A stretch of 64,000 nucleotides of DNA from JAICJR01 sp963848495. Lineage in GTDB: Bacteria > Actinomycetota > Thermoleophilia > Solirubrobacterales > Thermoleophilaceae. The stretch covers positions 248,001-312,000 of the forward strand of contig CAWKDV010000004.1 of the NCBI GenBank assembly GCA_963848495.1. Direction: 5' to 3'. The first letter of the stretch is position 1; every line of letters starts with the position of its first letter. The notes under the pieces were generated by a model. The model was not told the DNA's origin. It saw nothing but the letters and a program-made list of their open reading frames with translations, and did no database searches. Position numbers and translations under genes: made by a program. Positions 33,050-41,002 of the stretch are shown piece by piece.

Positions 33050-34199
33050 GGCGCACGTTACGCTCGCGCTGTTCTTCCTCGCCGACGGCTTCGTGCTTGC
33101 GAGCTGGGCCGGCCGCGTGCCGGCCGTGAAGTCGGCGCACGACCTCGGCGACGGCCAGCTCGGCCTGGTGCTCTTCGCCGTCGCCTCCGGCGCGCTGATC
33201 GGCATGCCGCTCACGGCCTGGCTCGTGCATCGCACCGGCACTATGCGCGCCGTGCTCGCGGCCACAGCGGTGGACGTCACGGCGGTGGGCATCATCGCCG
33301 CGGTGCAGAGCTACGGGCTTCTGCTGGCCACCGGGGTTCTGTTCGGCTGCGGCTTCGGCGCGATGAACGTCGCGCTCAACGGCCACGGGATTGCGATCGA
33401 GCGCCAGCTCGTACGGCCGATCCTTTCGCGGCTGCACGCCTGCTTCAGCTTCGGCGGTCTCGCCGGCGCCGGCGTGGCCGCGCTGGCCGCGGCAGCCGGC
33501 GTCAGCGCCCGCACGCACCTCGCCGTGGTGGCGGGAACGCTCGCCGTCGTGCTGGCCGTGGCCGCGCCGGGCCTCGCATTGCCGCGCAAGGACGAGGCCG
33601 ACGAGCCGCCGCCGCTCGCCCGGCCGCGCCGTGCGCTGCTCGCGCTCGGAACGATCGCCTTCTGCTGCCTGCTGGCCGAGGGCGCCGCCGCCGACTGGAG
33701 CGCGGTCTTCCTGCGCGACACCACCGGCGCCGGCCCGGCCATCGCCGCCGTCGGCTACTTCGCCTTCTCGGGCGCGATGGCGTCCGGCCGGCTCGCGGGC
33801 GACCGGCTCGTGCTCCGCTTCGGCGCGCGCACGCTCGTTCGTGCCGGAGCCACCCTCGGCGCCGTGGGCCTCGCCGCTGCGCTGCTCACGCGCACGCCGG
33901 TCACCGCCATCCTCGGCTGGGCCGTGCTGGGCGCCGGCCTGTCGACGATCGTGCCGATCACCTTCCGCGCCGCCGGCCGCGCCTCCCCCGCGGCGCCTTC
34001 CGCCGGCGTCGCCGCCGTCTCCTCGATCGGCTGGCTCGGCTTCCTCACCGGGCCGCCCGTGATCGGCTTCGTGTCCTCGTCCGCGGGCTCGCTCGCCGCC
34101 GGACTGGTGCTGGTGGTGATCGCCGCGACCGGCATCGCGTTCCTGGCGCCGCGCGTCGAGCCGCGCCCCGCAGCGCGCCTGGCGGACGCATGCGCATAG
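33042..34199 (+). CDS. MFS transporter (sugar permease-like)
   Basis: A 385-residue 12-helix permease of the major facilitator superfamily. The TTG start at 33042 overlaps the DeoR stop. HVTLALFFLADGFVLASWAG and RVPAVKSAHDLGDGQLGLVL at the start resemble the fucose-permease/YbjJ-like group. GCGFGAMNVALNGHGIAIER and ASGRLAGDRLVLRFGARTLV (the A-like loop motif between helices 8 and 9) follow. Given the DeoR regulator and HAD phosphatase, import of a sugar that is then dephosphorylated or detoxified is likely. Could also be an exporter. Confidence 0.85.
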   Translation: MRRAHVTLALFFLADGFVLASWAGRVPAVKSAHDLGDGQLGLVLFAVASGALIGMPLTAWLVHRTGTMRAVLAATAVDVTAVGIIAAVQSYGLLLATGVLFGCGFGAMNVALNGHGIAIERQLVRPILSRLHACFSFGGLAGAGVAALAAAAGVSARTHLAVVAGTLAVVLAVAAPGLALPRKDEADEPPPLARPRRALLALGTIAFCCLLAEGAAADWSAVFLRDTTGAGPAIAAVGYFAFSGAMASGRLAGDRLVLRFGARTLVRAGATLGAVGLAAALLTRTPVTAILGWAVLGAGLSTIVPITFRAAGRASPAAPSAGVAAVSSIGWLGFLTGPPVIGFVSSSAGSLAAGLVLVVIAATGIAFLAPRVEPRPAARLADACA

Positions 34200-34816
34200 A
34201 CGCCGTGCTCTGCGACCTCGACGGCGTGATCGTCGACTCGACAGCGGCGGTGCTGCGCTGCTGGTACCGCCTCGCGGACCGCCACGGCGTCGACCACGGC
34301 CTGGTGGAGCGCACGATCCACGGCAGGCCGGCGCGCGAGTCGATCGAGCTGCTGATGCCCGACGCGGACCTCGACGCCGAGGCCGGGCTGCTGGCCGAGT
34401 GGGAGCTGGCGGACCTGGACGGCGTGCACGCGCTGCCGGGGGCCGCGGAGCTGCACGCCCGGCTGTCGGAGGAGCGCTTCGCGATCGTCACCTCGTGCGT
34501 CACGGACCTCGCGCTCGCGCGACTGTGCGCCGCCCGGCTCGCGCCGCCGCGCGCGCTGGTCACGGCCGATCAGGTTCGCCGCGGCAAGCCCGACCCCGAG
34601 TGCTTCCTGCTCGGCGCTCAGCGGCTCGGCGTACCGCCTGAGCGCTGCCTGGTGGTGGAGGACGCGCCTGCCGGGCTCGCCGCCGCACGCGCGGCCGGGA
34701 TGCGCACGGTGGCGGTCACGACCACCCACGCGGCCTCACAGCTCGACGCCGACCTCGTGGTCGGCAGCGTCGCCGACCTGTTCGATCAGCATGACCTGCT
34801 GCCCCTTGCGGCGTAG
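34190..34816 (+). CDS. HAD-superfamily sugar-phosphate phosphatase
   Basis: A 208-residue HAD hydrolase of the beta-phosphoglucomutase/phosphatase group. Motif I is DAVLCDLDGVIVDSTAAVLR (nucleophile Asp and DxD), motif II is RFAIVTSCVTDLALARL, motif III is RRGKPDPECFLLGAQRLG and motif IV is CLVVEDAPAGLAAARAAGM. The cap is small and helical. The ATG overlaps the MFS stop by ten bases. With the DeoR regulator it probably acts on a sugar phosphate such as glucose- or deoxyglucose-phosphate. Confidence 0.88.
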   Translation: MRIDAVLCDLDGVIVDSTAAVLRCWYRLADRHGVDHGLVERTIHGRPARESIELLMPDADLDAEAGLLAEWELADLDGVHALPGAAELHARLSEERFAIVTSCVTDLALARLCAARLAPPRALVTADQVRRGKPDPECFLLGAQRLGVPPERCLVVEDAPAGLAAARAAGMRTVAVTTTHAASQLDADLVVGSVADLFDQHDLLPLAA

Positions 34817-34901
34817 CAGGCCGGTCCCGGCTTAGAGGAGGAAAAACGGAGGTGCGCTCGCTCCCACCCGAGCGCCCGCCGTTCGTGAGTCGGTCTGGGT
34901 A

Positions 34902-35072
34902 CTACCCACCGGCGCGCCGCTCCGAAACCTCGGCAAGGCGCTGGTGGAGCCGCTCGCGCAGCTCGTCCGGCTCGTAGTCGCGCTGGGCCCGGCGCCGGCG
35001 CGCCACGACCACGCCGCCCGCGGCCACGCCGGCGAGCCCGGCAAGGCCGATCCACTTCCACGGAATCCGCAC
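34902..35072 (-). CDS. Small single-pass membrane protein (56 residues)
   Basis: A 56-residue protein beginning VRIPWKWIGLAGLAGVAAGG, with one membrane helix (residues 8-25), then a basic stop-transfer VVARRRRAQRDYEPDELRER and a charged tail ending LAEVSERRAGG. The GTG start at 35072 lies 20 bases from the divergent amidase gene at 35093. The anchor-plus-amphipathic layout and positive-inside rule support a true short gene. Family not recognised. Confidence 0.58.
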   Translation of the reverse strand: MRIPWKWIGLAGLAGVAAGGVVVARRRRAQRDYEPDELRERLHQRLAEVSERRAGG

Positions 35073-35092
35073 GGGCCCGTAGGTTACGGCCG

Positions 35093-35695
35093 GTGAGCCT
35101 GAACTTCGACGACGCGGTCGCCACCGCCGCCACCGGCGACATCTGGCTCTTCCGCGGCGGCTCGCTCGCCGACCGCACGATCCGCGCCGCCACCAACGCC
35201 CCGATCAACCACGTGGGGATGGCGGTGGCGATCGACGACCTGCCGCCGCTCCTCTGGCACGCCGAGCTGGGCCGCTCGCTGCCCGACGTGTGGACCGGCA
35301 GGCGCCAGCGCGGCGTGCAGCTCCACCTGCTGGCGGACGCGGTGCGCACCTGGAACGAGCGCTACAAGCAGCGCGCGTGGGTGCGCCAGCTCCAGGGCGG
35401 CGAGGCCGGCCGCGAGCGCGAGGACCGGCTGATGGAGGTGATCGACCGCTTCGACGGCCGCCCGTTCCCCACCACGTTCGGGCTCGGCCGCCGCTGGCTC
35501 AAGGGGCGCGTGCGCCGCTCGACCTCGCTCGAGACCGTCTACTGCGCCGAACTGGTGGCGATCACCTACCAGCAGATGGGCCTGCTGCCGGCCGGCCGGC
35601 CGGCGAGCTGGTACGACCCGGGGCGCTTCTGGAGCGGCGACCGGATCGAGCTCACGCCGCCGTTCACGCTCGGCGACGAGATCGCCGTGGCCTGA
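35093..35695 (+). CDS. YiiX-like permuted papain-like amidase
   Basis: A 200-residue protein with the YiiX/YaeF (permuted NlpC/P60, C92) pattern. ATGDIWLFRGGSLADRTIRA is followed by the His in NAPINHVGMAVAIDD, and the nucleophile Cys is in SLETVYCAELVAITYQQMG (cysteine after about residue 150). No signal peptide, so it is cytoplasmic or attached. Members hydrolyse amide or thioester links in lipids, peptides or polymers; the substrate is unknown. The GTG start at 35093 is divergent from the small membrane protein. Confidence 0.82.
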   Translation: MSLNFDDAVATAATGDIWLFRGGSLADRTIRAATNAPINHVGMAVAIDDLPPLLWHAELGRSLPDVWTGRRQRGVQLHLLADAVRTWNERYKQRAWVRQLQGGEAGREREDRLMEVIDRFDGRPFPTTFGLGRRWLKGRVRRSTSLETVYCAELVAITYQQMGLLPAGRPASWYDPGRFWSGDRIELTPPFTLGDEIAVA

Positions 35696-35727
35696 GCGCT
35701 CGGCGCGCTCGCTGCGAGACTCTTCGC

Positions 35728-36714
35728 ATGGACCTCGAGCTGCTCGAGCAGACCCTCGCCGGCCGCGGCGAGCCGCGCTTCCGCGCCGGTCAGGTGTGGG
35801 AGTGGGCCGCGCGCGGCGCCGGCTCCTACGACGAGATGACCAACCTGCCGGCCGGACTGCGCGGCGAGCTGTCAGGCGAGGTCCCCTTCTCCACGCTCGA
35901 GCTGGAGCGCGAGGCGCTCGCTCGAGACGGCACCGAGAAGGCGCTCTTCCTCACCGCCGACGGGCGGCCGGTCGAGGCGGTGCTGATGCGCTACCGCGAC
36001 GATCGCCGTTCCCTCTGCCTGTCGAGCCAGTCGGGCTGCCCGCTCACCTGCACCTTCTGCGCCACCGGCGCGATGAAGTTCGGCCGTAACCTCACGGCCT
36101 CGGAGATCCTCGACCAGGCGCTCCACTTCCGCCGCAAGGAGCCCGTGAACCACGCCGTGTTCATGGGCATGGGCGAGCCGCTGATGAACCTCGACGCCGT
36201 GCTCGCCGCCTGCGAGCGCCTGCCCGACATCGGCATCACCCCGCGCCGCACCGCCATCTCCACCGTCGGCTGGATCCCGGGGATCGAGCGGCTGACCGAG
36301 GAGGGGCCGCCGGTGCGGCTCGCGCTGTCGCTGCACGCCGCCGACGAGGCGCTGCGCTCGGAGCTGATGCCCGTGAACGAGCGCTACCCGCTGTCCGAGG
36401 TGCTCGAGGCCTGCCTGCGCTGGCACGAGGCGCGCCGCGAGCCGGTGTTCGTCGAGTACCTGATGCTCGACGGCGTGAACGACCGCTATGAGCAGGCGGT
36501 CGCGCTGGCCGAGGTGCTGCAGCCGAGCCGCGCCTTCAAGGTCAACCTGATCCCCTACAACCCCACCGAGGCGGGCTTCGAGGGCTCGACACGGGGGGCG
36601 ATCGACGCCTTCAAGGCGGCGCTCGAGGAGCACGGCGTCCGGGCGACGGTACGGCTCACGCGCGGCCGGGACATCCAGGCCGCGTGCGGTCAGTTGGCGG
36701 CGACCTCGGGCTGA
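35728..36714 (+). CDS. rlmN: 23S rRNA / tRNA m2A methyltransferase RlmN
   Basis: A 328-residue radical SAM enzyme that methylates A2503 of 23S rRNA and A37 of some tRNAs. The SAM cluster motif is CPLTCTFCATGAMKFGRN, followed by VFMGMGEPLMNL and SLHAADEALRSELMP. The second catalytic cysteine is in RGRDIQAACGQLAA near the C-terminus. A longer open frame begins at 35290, but the ATG at 35728 fits the family start (DLELLEQTLAGRGEPRFRAG). The end overlaps the convergent EamA gene by 25 bases. Confidence 0.96.
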   Translation: MDLELLEQTLAGRGEPRFRAGQVWEWAARGAGSYDEMTNLPAGLRGELSGEVPFSTLELEREALARDGTEKALFLTADGRPVEAVLMRYRDDRRSLCLSSQSGCPLTCTFCATGAMKFGRNLTASEILDQALHFRRKEPVNHAVFMGMGEPLMNLDAVLAACERLPDIGITPRRTAISTVGWIPGIERLTEEGPPVRLALSLHAADEALRSELMPVNERYPLSEVLEACLRWHEARREPVFVEYLMLDGVNDRYEQAVALAEVLQPSRAFKVNLIPYNPTEAGFEGSTRGAIDAFKAALEEHGVRATVRLTRGRDIQAACGQLAATSG

Positions 36715-37592
36715 GCCCCGCGTAGCCGCCTCGGCAGGCGGCCGTCGGCCGCGAGCCAGGAGCCGGCGAGGATCAGGAACAGGCCGGCGAAGGTCGTGAC
36801 CGTGAGGTTCTCGCTGAGGAAGGCCGCGCCGTAGAAGACCGAGAAGCCCGGCGCGATGTAGGCCACTAGCGACGCCTTGGCCGGGCCGGCCGTGGCGAGC
36901 AGCGTGTAGTAGATGACGAAGGCGATGCCGGTGCCGGCCACGCCGAGCACGGTGAGCGCCGCCACCGGGCCGAGGCCCGGCCCGTGCGAGGGGGCCGTGA
37001 GGATCGCCGCCGGGGCCAGCACGATCGCCGACGACAGCGTGGTACCGGCCACGAGGCCCACGGGCGCCGCGCCCTTGAAGCGGCGCTTGACGATGAAGCC
37101 GGCGATCGCGTAGCCGAGGCCCGCGAGCACCACCATCACGCCGCCGATCAGCGCCTTCGAGTCGCCGCCGAGGTCCACCCCGAGCAGCAGCACGACGCCG
37201 ACGATCCCGATCAGCACGCCGAGCAGCCGCAGGCCGGACGAGCGCTCGCTCGGGTCCACCATCGGCGCGAGCAGCGCCGTGAAGATCGGCGAGGCCGCCA
37301 CGAGGATCCCGGCCAGCGACGAGGCGATGTGGCGCTCGCCGAGGCTGATCAGCGTCAGCGGTATCGCCATGTGCACGCAGCCGAGCAGCACGACCTCGGG
37401 CGCGCGCCGGCCGAGGCCCCGCAGGGCGCGCCGGCGGATCGCCAGCGGCAGCAGCACCAGGGCCGCCAGGCCGGTGCGGATGCACGAGACCTCGGCCGGC
37501 GAGAAGCCGCGCAGGGCGATCTTGATGAACAGGTAGGAGGCGCCCCAGAGCGCGGCGAGCGTGAGCAGCAGGACGAGCGAGCGGCGGTTCAC
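36690..37592 (-). CDS. EamA/DMT-family metabolite exporter
   Basis: A 300-residue permease with ten helices in two EamA repeats. Repeat one begins LTLAALWGASYLFIKIALRG and repeat two is about residue 150 on (GVMVVLAGLGYAIAGFIVKR, VAYIAPGFSVFYGAAFLSEN). The GTG start at 37592 overlaps the LysR stop (GTGA). LysR-EamA pairs are common in amino acid or metabolite export. Substrate unknown. Confidence 0.88.
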   Translation of the reverse strand: MNRRSLVLLLTLAALWGASYLFIKIALRGFSPAEVSCIRTGLAALVLLPLAIRRRALRGLGRRAPEVVLLGCVHMAIPLTLISLGERHIASSLAGILVAASPIFTALLAPMVDPSERSSGLRLLGVLIGIVGVVLLLGVDLGGDSKALIGGVMVVLAGLGYAIAGFIVKRRFKGAAPVGLVAGTTLSSAIVLAPAAILTAPSHGPGLGPVAALTVLGVAGTGIAFVIYYTLLATAGPAKASLVAYIAPGFSVFYGAAFLSENLTVTTFAGLFLILAGSWLAADGRLPRRLRGAQPEVAAN

Positions 37593-38521
37593 GACGCCCG
37601 GGCGGCCGCCTGCCCCTCCGCGGCGTACGCCTGGCTCGTCTCCTGCAGGACCTCGAGCATCGCGTCGGTGGCCGGCGAGCGGTAGCCGCTCAGCGTGGTG
37701 GCCACGACGTGCCTGACCGGCGCCTGCGAGCCGAGCGAGCGGATCACGATGTCGTCGCGCACGGTGGTGAGCGCGAGGTCGGGGATCAGCGCGATGCCCA
37801 CGCCCGCGGCGACCAGTCCCTGCACCGCGAGGTAGTCGTCGGTCTCGAAGGTCACGTGCGGCTCGAAGCCGGCGGCGGCACAGGCGCGCGTGACGAAGCC
37901 AGAGCAGGGATACGCCAGCGGCGGGTTGATCCACTGCTCGCCGGCGAGGTCCTTGAGCTTCACCCGCACCTTGCGCGTGAGCTCGTGGTCGAGCGGCAGC
38001 GCGACGTACATCGGGTCGTCGAGGAGGTCCAGGCGGTCGAGCCCGTGGCCGGGCTCCTCGGTGATGCCGTTGGGCTCGACCACCAGCGCCACGTCGAGCT
38101 CGCCCGTGCGCAGAGCGGGGATCGCGTCCACCGGCTCGGCCTCGACGAGGCTGAGCTCGACGCCCGGGTGGCGCGAGCGGAAGGTGGCGATCGCCTGCGG
38201 CACGATCGCCGAGCCCGCGGTCTGGAAGGAGGCGAGCCGTACGCGTCCGCCGCGTATGCCCGCGATCGCCTCGAGCTCGGCCTCGGCCTCGGCCAGGTTG
38301 GCCAGCACGGCCTCGGTGTGGCGCACGAGCGCCTCGCCGGCGTCGGTGAGGCGGATCCCGCGGGCGTTGCGCTCCACCAGCTTGGTGCCCACCTCGCGCT
38401 CGAGCGCCGCGATCTGCTGCGAGATCGCCGACTGCGTGTAGGCGAGCGCCTCGGCAGCGGCGGAGAACGAGCCGTGTGCCGCGACCTCCCGCAGGATCCT
38501 CATCCGGCGCACGTCAAGCAT
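37589..38521 (-). CDS. LysR-family transcriptional regulator
   Basis: A 310-residue LTTR. The N-terminal winged helix is MRILREVAAHGSFSAAAEAL, then YTQSAISQQIAALEREVGTK and LTDAGEALVRHTEAVLA. The effector domain runs from about residue 90 (RGGRVRLASFQTAGSAIVPQ and LDVALVVEPNG). It likely controls the EamA exporter that overlaps its end, and possibly the divergent small gene at 38594, through the inverted repeat between them. Confidence 0.9.
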   Translation of the reverse strand: MLDVRRMRILREVAAHGSFSAAAEALAYTQSAISQQIAALEREVGTKLVERNARGIRLTDAGEALVRHTEAVLANLAEAEAELEAIAGIRGGRVRLASFQTAGSAIVPQAIATFRSRHPGVELSLVEAEPVDAIPALRTGELDVALVVEPNGITEEPGHGLDRLDLLDDPMYVALPLDHELTRKVRVKLKDLAGEQWINPPLAYPCSGFVTRACAAAGFEPHVTFETDDYLAVQGLVAAGVGIALIPDLALTTVRDDIVIRSLGSQAPVRHVVATTLSGYRSPATDAMLEVLQETSQAYAAEGQAAARAS

Positions 38522-38534
38522 AAGGGGATCTTAT

Positions 38535-38573
38535 CGGAGCCAGACCAAACTGCAATTTGACCTGATGGCTCCG
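38535..38573. promoter_or_regulatory. Inverted repeat in the LysR upstream region
   Basis: CGGAGCCA (38535-38542) and TGGCTCCG (38566-38573) form a perfect 8-bp inverted repeat separated by 23 AT-richer bases. It lies between the divergent LysR gene and the small gene at 38594, a reasonable place for a regulator site. No experiment or known motif supports it. Confidence 0.4.
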
Positions 38574-38593
38574 GGCTGGCACCTTTTCGTGTC

Positions 38594-38878
38594 ATGAAGC
38601 ACATCGCCCCAATCACCATCAGAAGCGCCCACCCCGAGGAGCCGGGCGTGCTGCGAGTGGCTGCGCTCGACAGCGCATCGGTCCCACGCTCCCCGCTGCT
38701 CGTCGCGGAGATGGACGGCGAGGTCCGCGCGGTGCTGTCGCTGCACGACGGCGCGCACGTGGCCGACCCCTTCCACCCGAGCGCCGAGCTCGTCGAGCTG
38801 CTGCGCACGAGTGCCGGCGCTCAGCTTGAGCGCCGCCGGGTCCGCCTGCCGATCAGGAAGCTCCGCTCGGCGTACTAA
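38594..38878 (+). CDS. Small GNAT-related protein of unknown function
   Basis: A 94-residue protein. The pattern HIAPITIRSAHPEEPGVLRV, ALDSASVPRSPLLVAEMDGE, VRAVLSLHDGAHVADPFHPS and AELVELLRT belongs to a short family common in Actinobacteria that looks like the first two-thirds of a GNAT acetyltransferase (alpha-beta-beta) without the acetyl-CoA loop. It is probably not an enzyme. The stop TAA touches the first base of the fold-back element at 38879. Confidence 0.68.
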   Translation: MKHIAPITIRSAHPEEPGVLRVAALDSASVPRSPLLVAEMDGEVRAVLSLHDGAHVADPFHPSAELVELLRTSAGAQLERRRVRLPIRKLRSAY

Positions 38879-39039
38879 GGGCCTATCCCGGTAGGAGTCG
38901 CACGCCTGGATGCGGTCGTACTGCTTCGCCAGCCGGCGTCCTCGCAGATTCCAGGTACTGGCTGTACCTGGAACTGCTGCGTCCTTGCCTGGCTCGCCCT
39001 ACGACCGCCCCAGTCACACCCCTCCACCGGGATAGGCCC
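38879..39039. repeat. Structured fold-back element, copy B, with terminal inverted repeats
   Basis: Terminal inverted repeats GGGCCTATCCCGGT (38879-38892) and ACCGGGATAGGCCC (39026-39039) bound a 161-bp segment. Inside, GCGGTCGTA pairs with TACGACCGC, then GCCAG with CTGGC, GCAG with CTGC and CCAGGTA with TACCTGG. Loop strands GGCGTCCTC and TGCGTCCTT match those at 25601-25700. It sits between converging genes, touching the upstream stop, and the right end supplies the corrected C-terminus of the deacetylase. Looks like a MITE- or REP-type element. Confidence 0.7.
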
Positions 39040-39698
39040 TAAGCGCCTCGCTCAGCGAGACGAGGCTGAGGCCGGCGTCGCTCGCCCGCTCCCCGAGCAG
39101 GCGTACGGCGGCGGCCGTGGGCTCCGCGCCCCGGCCGGTCGGCGTAGACGGCCGAGTCGTGCAGCAGCACGATCGCCGCGTCCGCGAGGTCCCGCGTCAC
39201 CAGCTCGGCGATCCGCTCGGCGGAGAGCGTCTCCCAGTCCTCGCCCCAGGCGGACCAGTAGACGGGACGGAGCTCGAGCGCCCGGCAGGCGCCATAGGAG
39301 TGCTCGCTGAAGCGCCCGTACGGCGGCCGGTAGAACGCGGGCCGGCGGCTGCTGGCCGCCTCCACCGCGCCGAGGCCGCGCGCGAGGTCGTCGCGCGCCT
39401 CGACCGGGGCCAGCTCCTCGTGGTGGCGGTGGCCGAAGCCGTGGAGCGCGATCTCGTGCCCACGCCCGGCCACCTCCTGCCCGAGCGCCGGGTTGCGCAT
39501 CAGCTGCTCACCGAGCATGAAGAAGGTGGCGTGCGCGCCCACGGCCTCGAGCGCGTCGAGCACGAGCGGCGTGCCCTCCGGGTCGGGACCGTCGTCGAAC
39601 GTCAGGGCCACCCGCCCGCCGCCGGCCTCGCCGCGCTCGATGCCGGGAAAGCGCTCCCAGAGGGCGAGCGTCTCCCGCTGCTCCCGGAAGCTCGGCAC
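39014..39698 (-). CDS. Polysaccharide deacetylase (NodB-like) with apparent +1 frameshift
   Basis: A carbohydrate esterase family 4-type enzyme. The metal-binding Asp-Asp is in RVALTFDDGPDPEGTPLVLD, the His pair in HEIALHGFGHRHHEELAPVE, and the RPPYGRFSEHSYGA motif follows. The last motif LLHDSAVYADRP is intact. Near 39128 an extra base shifts the tail; correcting it gives EPTAAAVRLLGERASDAGLS and a 227-residue protein ending in the fold-back element. Uncorrected, it stops at 39039. No signal peptide, unlike most family members, so it may act inside the cell. It follows scpB by two bases. Confidence 0.82.
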
Positions 39699-39700
39699 CG

Positions 39701-40273
39701 CTAGGTGGCCGCGCGTTGTTCGCCCGCTCTGAGCAGGCGCTCGCGCAGCTCGCCCTCCTGCTCCGGCGTGGGGTCGAAGCCCGCCGGGTCGGGCAGCTCG
39801 TCGAGGCCGTTGAGGCCGAAGAGGCGCTGGAACAGCTCCGTGGTGCGGTAGAGGATCGCGCCGAACTGCGAGCGGCCGGACTCCTCGATCAGGCCGCGCT
39901 CGAGCAGCGTGCCGACCGCCGACTCGGACGCCACGCCCCTGATGCGCGCGACCTCGGGCCGCGACACGGGCTGCAGGTAGGCCACGATCGCCAGGCACTC
40001 GGCCTGCGCCTGCGTGAGCGGCGGAGTGCGCGGCCGGGCGAGCAGGCGGCGCGCGGCGTGCTCGGCCACCGGGTCGGTGGCGAGCGTGAAGCCGCCGGCG
40101 ACCTCCCTCAGCACCACTCCGCGCCAGCCCTCCGCGTAGTGCTCGCGCAGCCTGGCGAGCGCCTCCACGACCTCCCCCTCCCCGGCCTCGCACGCGTCGG
40201 CGAGCGTCTCCACCGACAGCGGCTCCGGGGACAGGAACAGGAGCGCCTCGACGATGCGCGGAAGCTCGTTCAT
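39701..40273 (-). CDS. scpB: Segregation and condensation protein B
   Basis: A 190-residue kleisin-interacting winged-helix protein of the SMC complex. RIVEALLFLSPEPLSVETLA and LAIVAYLQPVSRPEVARIRG (the wing with RGV) and LIEESGRSQFGAILYRTTEL are the family blocks. The ATG overlaps the scpA stop by four bases. Confidence 0.93.
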   Translation of the reverse strand: MNELPRIVEALLFLSPEPLSVETLADACEAGEGEVVEALARLREHYAEGWRGVVLREVAGGFTLATDPVAEHAARRLLARPRTPPLTQAQAECLAIVAYLQPVSRPEVARIRGVASESAVGTLLERGLIEESGRSQFGAILYRTTELFQRLFGLNGLDELPDPAGFDPTPEQEGELRERLLRAGEQRAAT

Positions 40274-40992
40274 CGCGCGGTCACCACGATCTCGCCGAAG
40301 GACTCCGACTGCTCCCACACGGCCTCCCCCTTCTTGTAGAGCTCGAGCAGGGCGAACAGTGTGATCGCCTCGGTGACGCGGTCGGCGCCCTCCACCGCCT
40401 CGTCGAACGTGAAGCGCCCTCGGCGCGAAAGCAGGTCGCGCAGCAGCGCCAGCCGCTCGCCCACCGACACCTGCGCCTTGGCCACGTGGTGCAGGGAGAT
40501 CGGCTCCGGCAGCCGCAGCAGGCCGCCCACCGCCTTGGCCAGCAGCACAGGCTCGTAGGACTTCTCCGCCAGTTCCACCGACACCCGCCGCAGCTCCGGC
40601 GGCAGTGGCGCCGAGCGGTAGCGGAAGCCGGACTCGGCCTCGATCCGCTCGCGCAGGTACGCCGCCGCGCCCTTGTAGCGCGTGTACTCGATCAGCCGGG
40701 CGAGCAGCTCGTCGGCGGCCTCGCCGCGGTCGAGGTCGAGCTCCTCGTCCTCCTCGCGCGGCAGGATCAGGCGCGACTTCAGCTCGAGCAGCGCGGCGAT
40801 CAACACCAGGAACTCGGTGGCCGCCTCGAGGTCGAGCTCGCCGCTCGACTCCAGGTACTCGACGTAGGCGAGCACCACATCGGCCAGATCGACCTCGAGC
40901 AGGTCGACCTCTTCCTTCAGCACCAGCGTGAGCAGCAGGTCGAACGGACCCTGGAAGACCTCGAGGTCGAGGTCGAGCGAGGCGACGGCCAT
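40270..40992 (-). CDS. scpA: Segregation and condensation protein A (kleisin)
   Basis: A 240-residue kleisin of the bacterial condensin. The N-terminal signature LEVFQGPFDLLLTLVLKEEV binds the SMC neck, and ATEFLVLIAALLELKSRLIL follows. The C-terminal winged helix (VTEAITLFALLELYKKGEAV) binds the SMC head. It is 10 bases downstream of trpS and coupled to scpB. ATG at 40992 is the family start. Confidence 0.93.
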   Translation of the reverse strand: MAVASLDLDLEVFQGPFDLLLTLVLKEEVDLLEVDLADVVLAYVEYLESSGELDLEAATEFLVLIAALLELKSRLILPREEDEELDLDRGEAADELLARLIEYTRYKGAAAYLRERIEAESGFRYRSAPLPPELRRVSVELAEKSYEPVLLAKAVGGLLRLPEPISLHHVAKAQVSVGERLALLRDLLSRRGRFTFDEAVEGADRVTEAITLFALLELYKKGEAVWEQSESFGEIVVTAR

Positions 40993-41002
40993 TACCGGGA
41001 GC

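Noticed and set aside
34832..35044. 70-codon minus-strand frame near 35000
   Set aside because: Ser/Arg/Gly-rich. A different frame at 34902-35072 encodes a plausible single-pass membrane protein instead.
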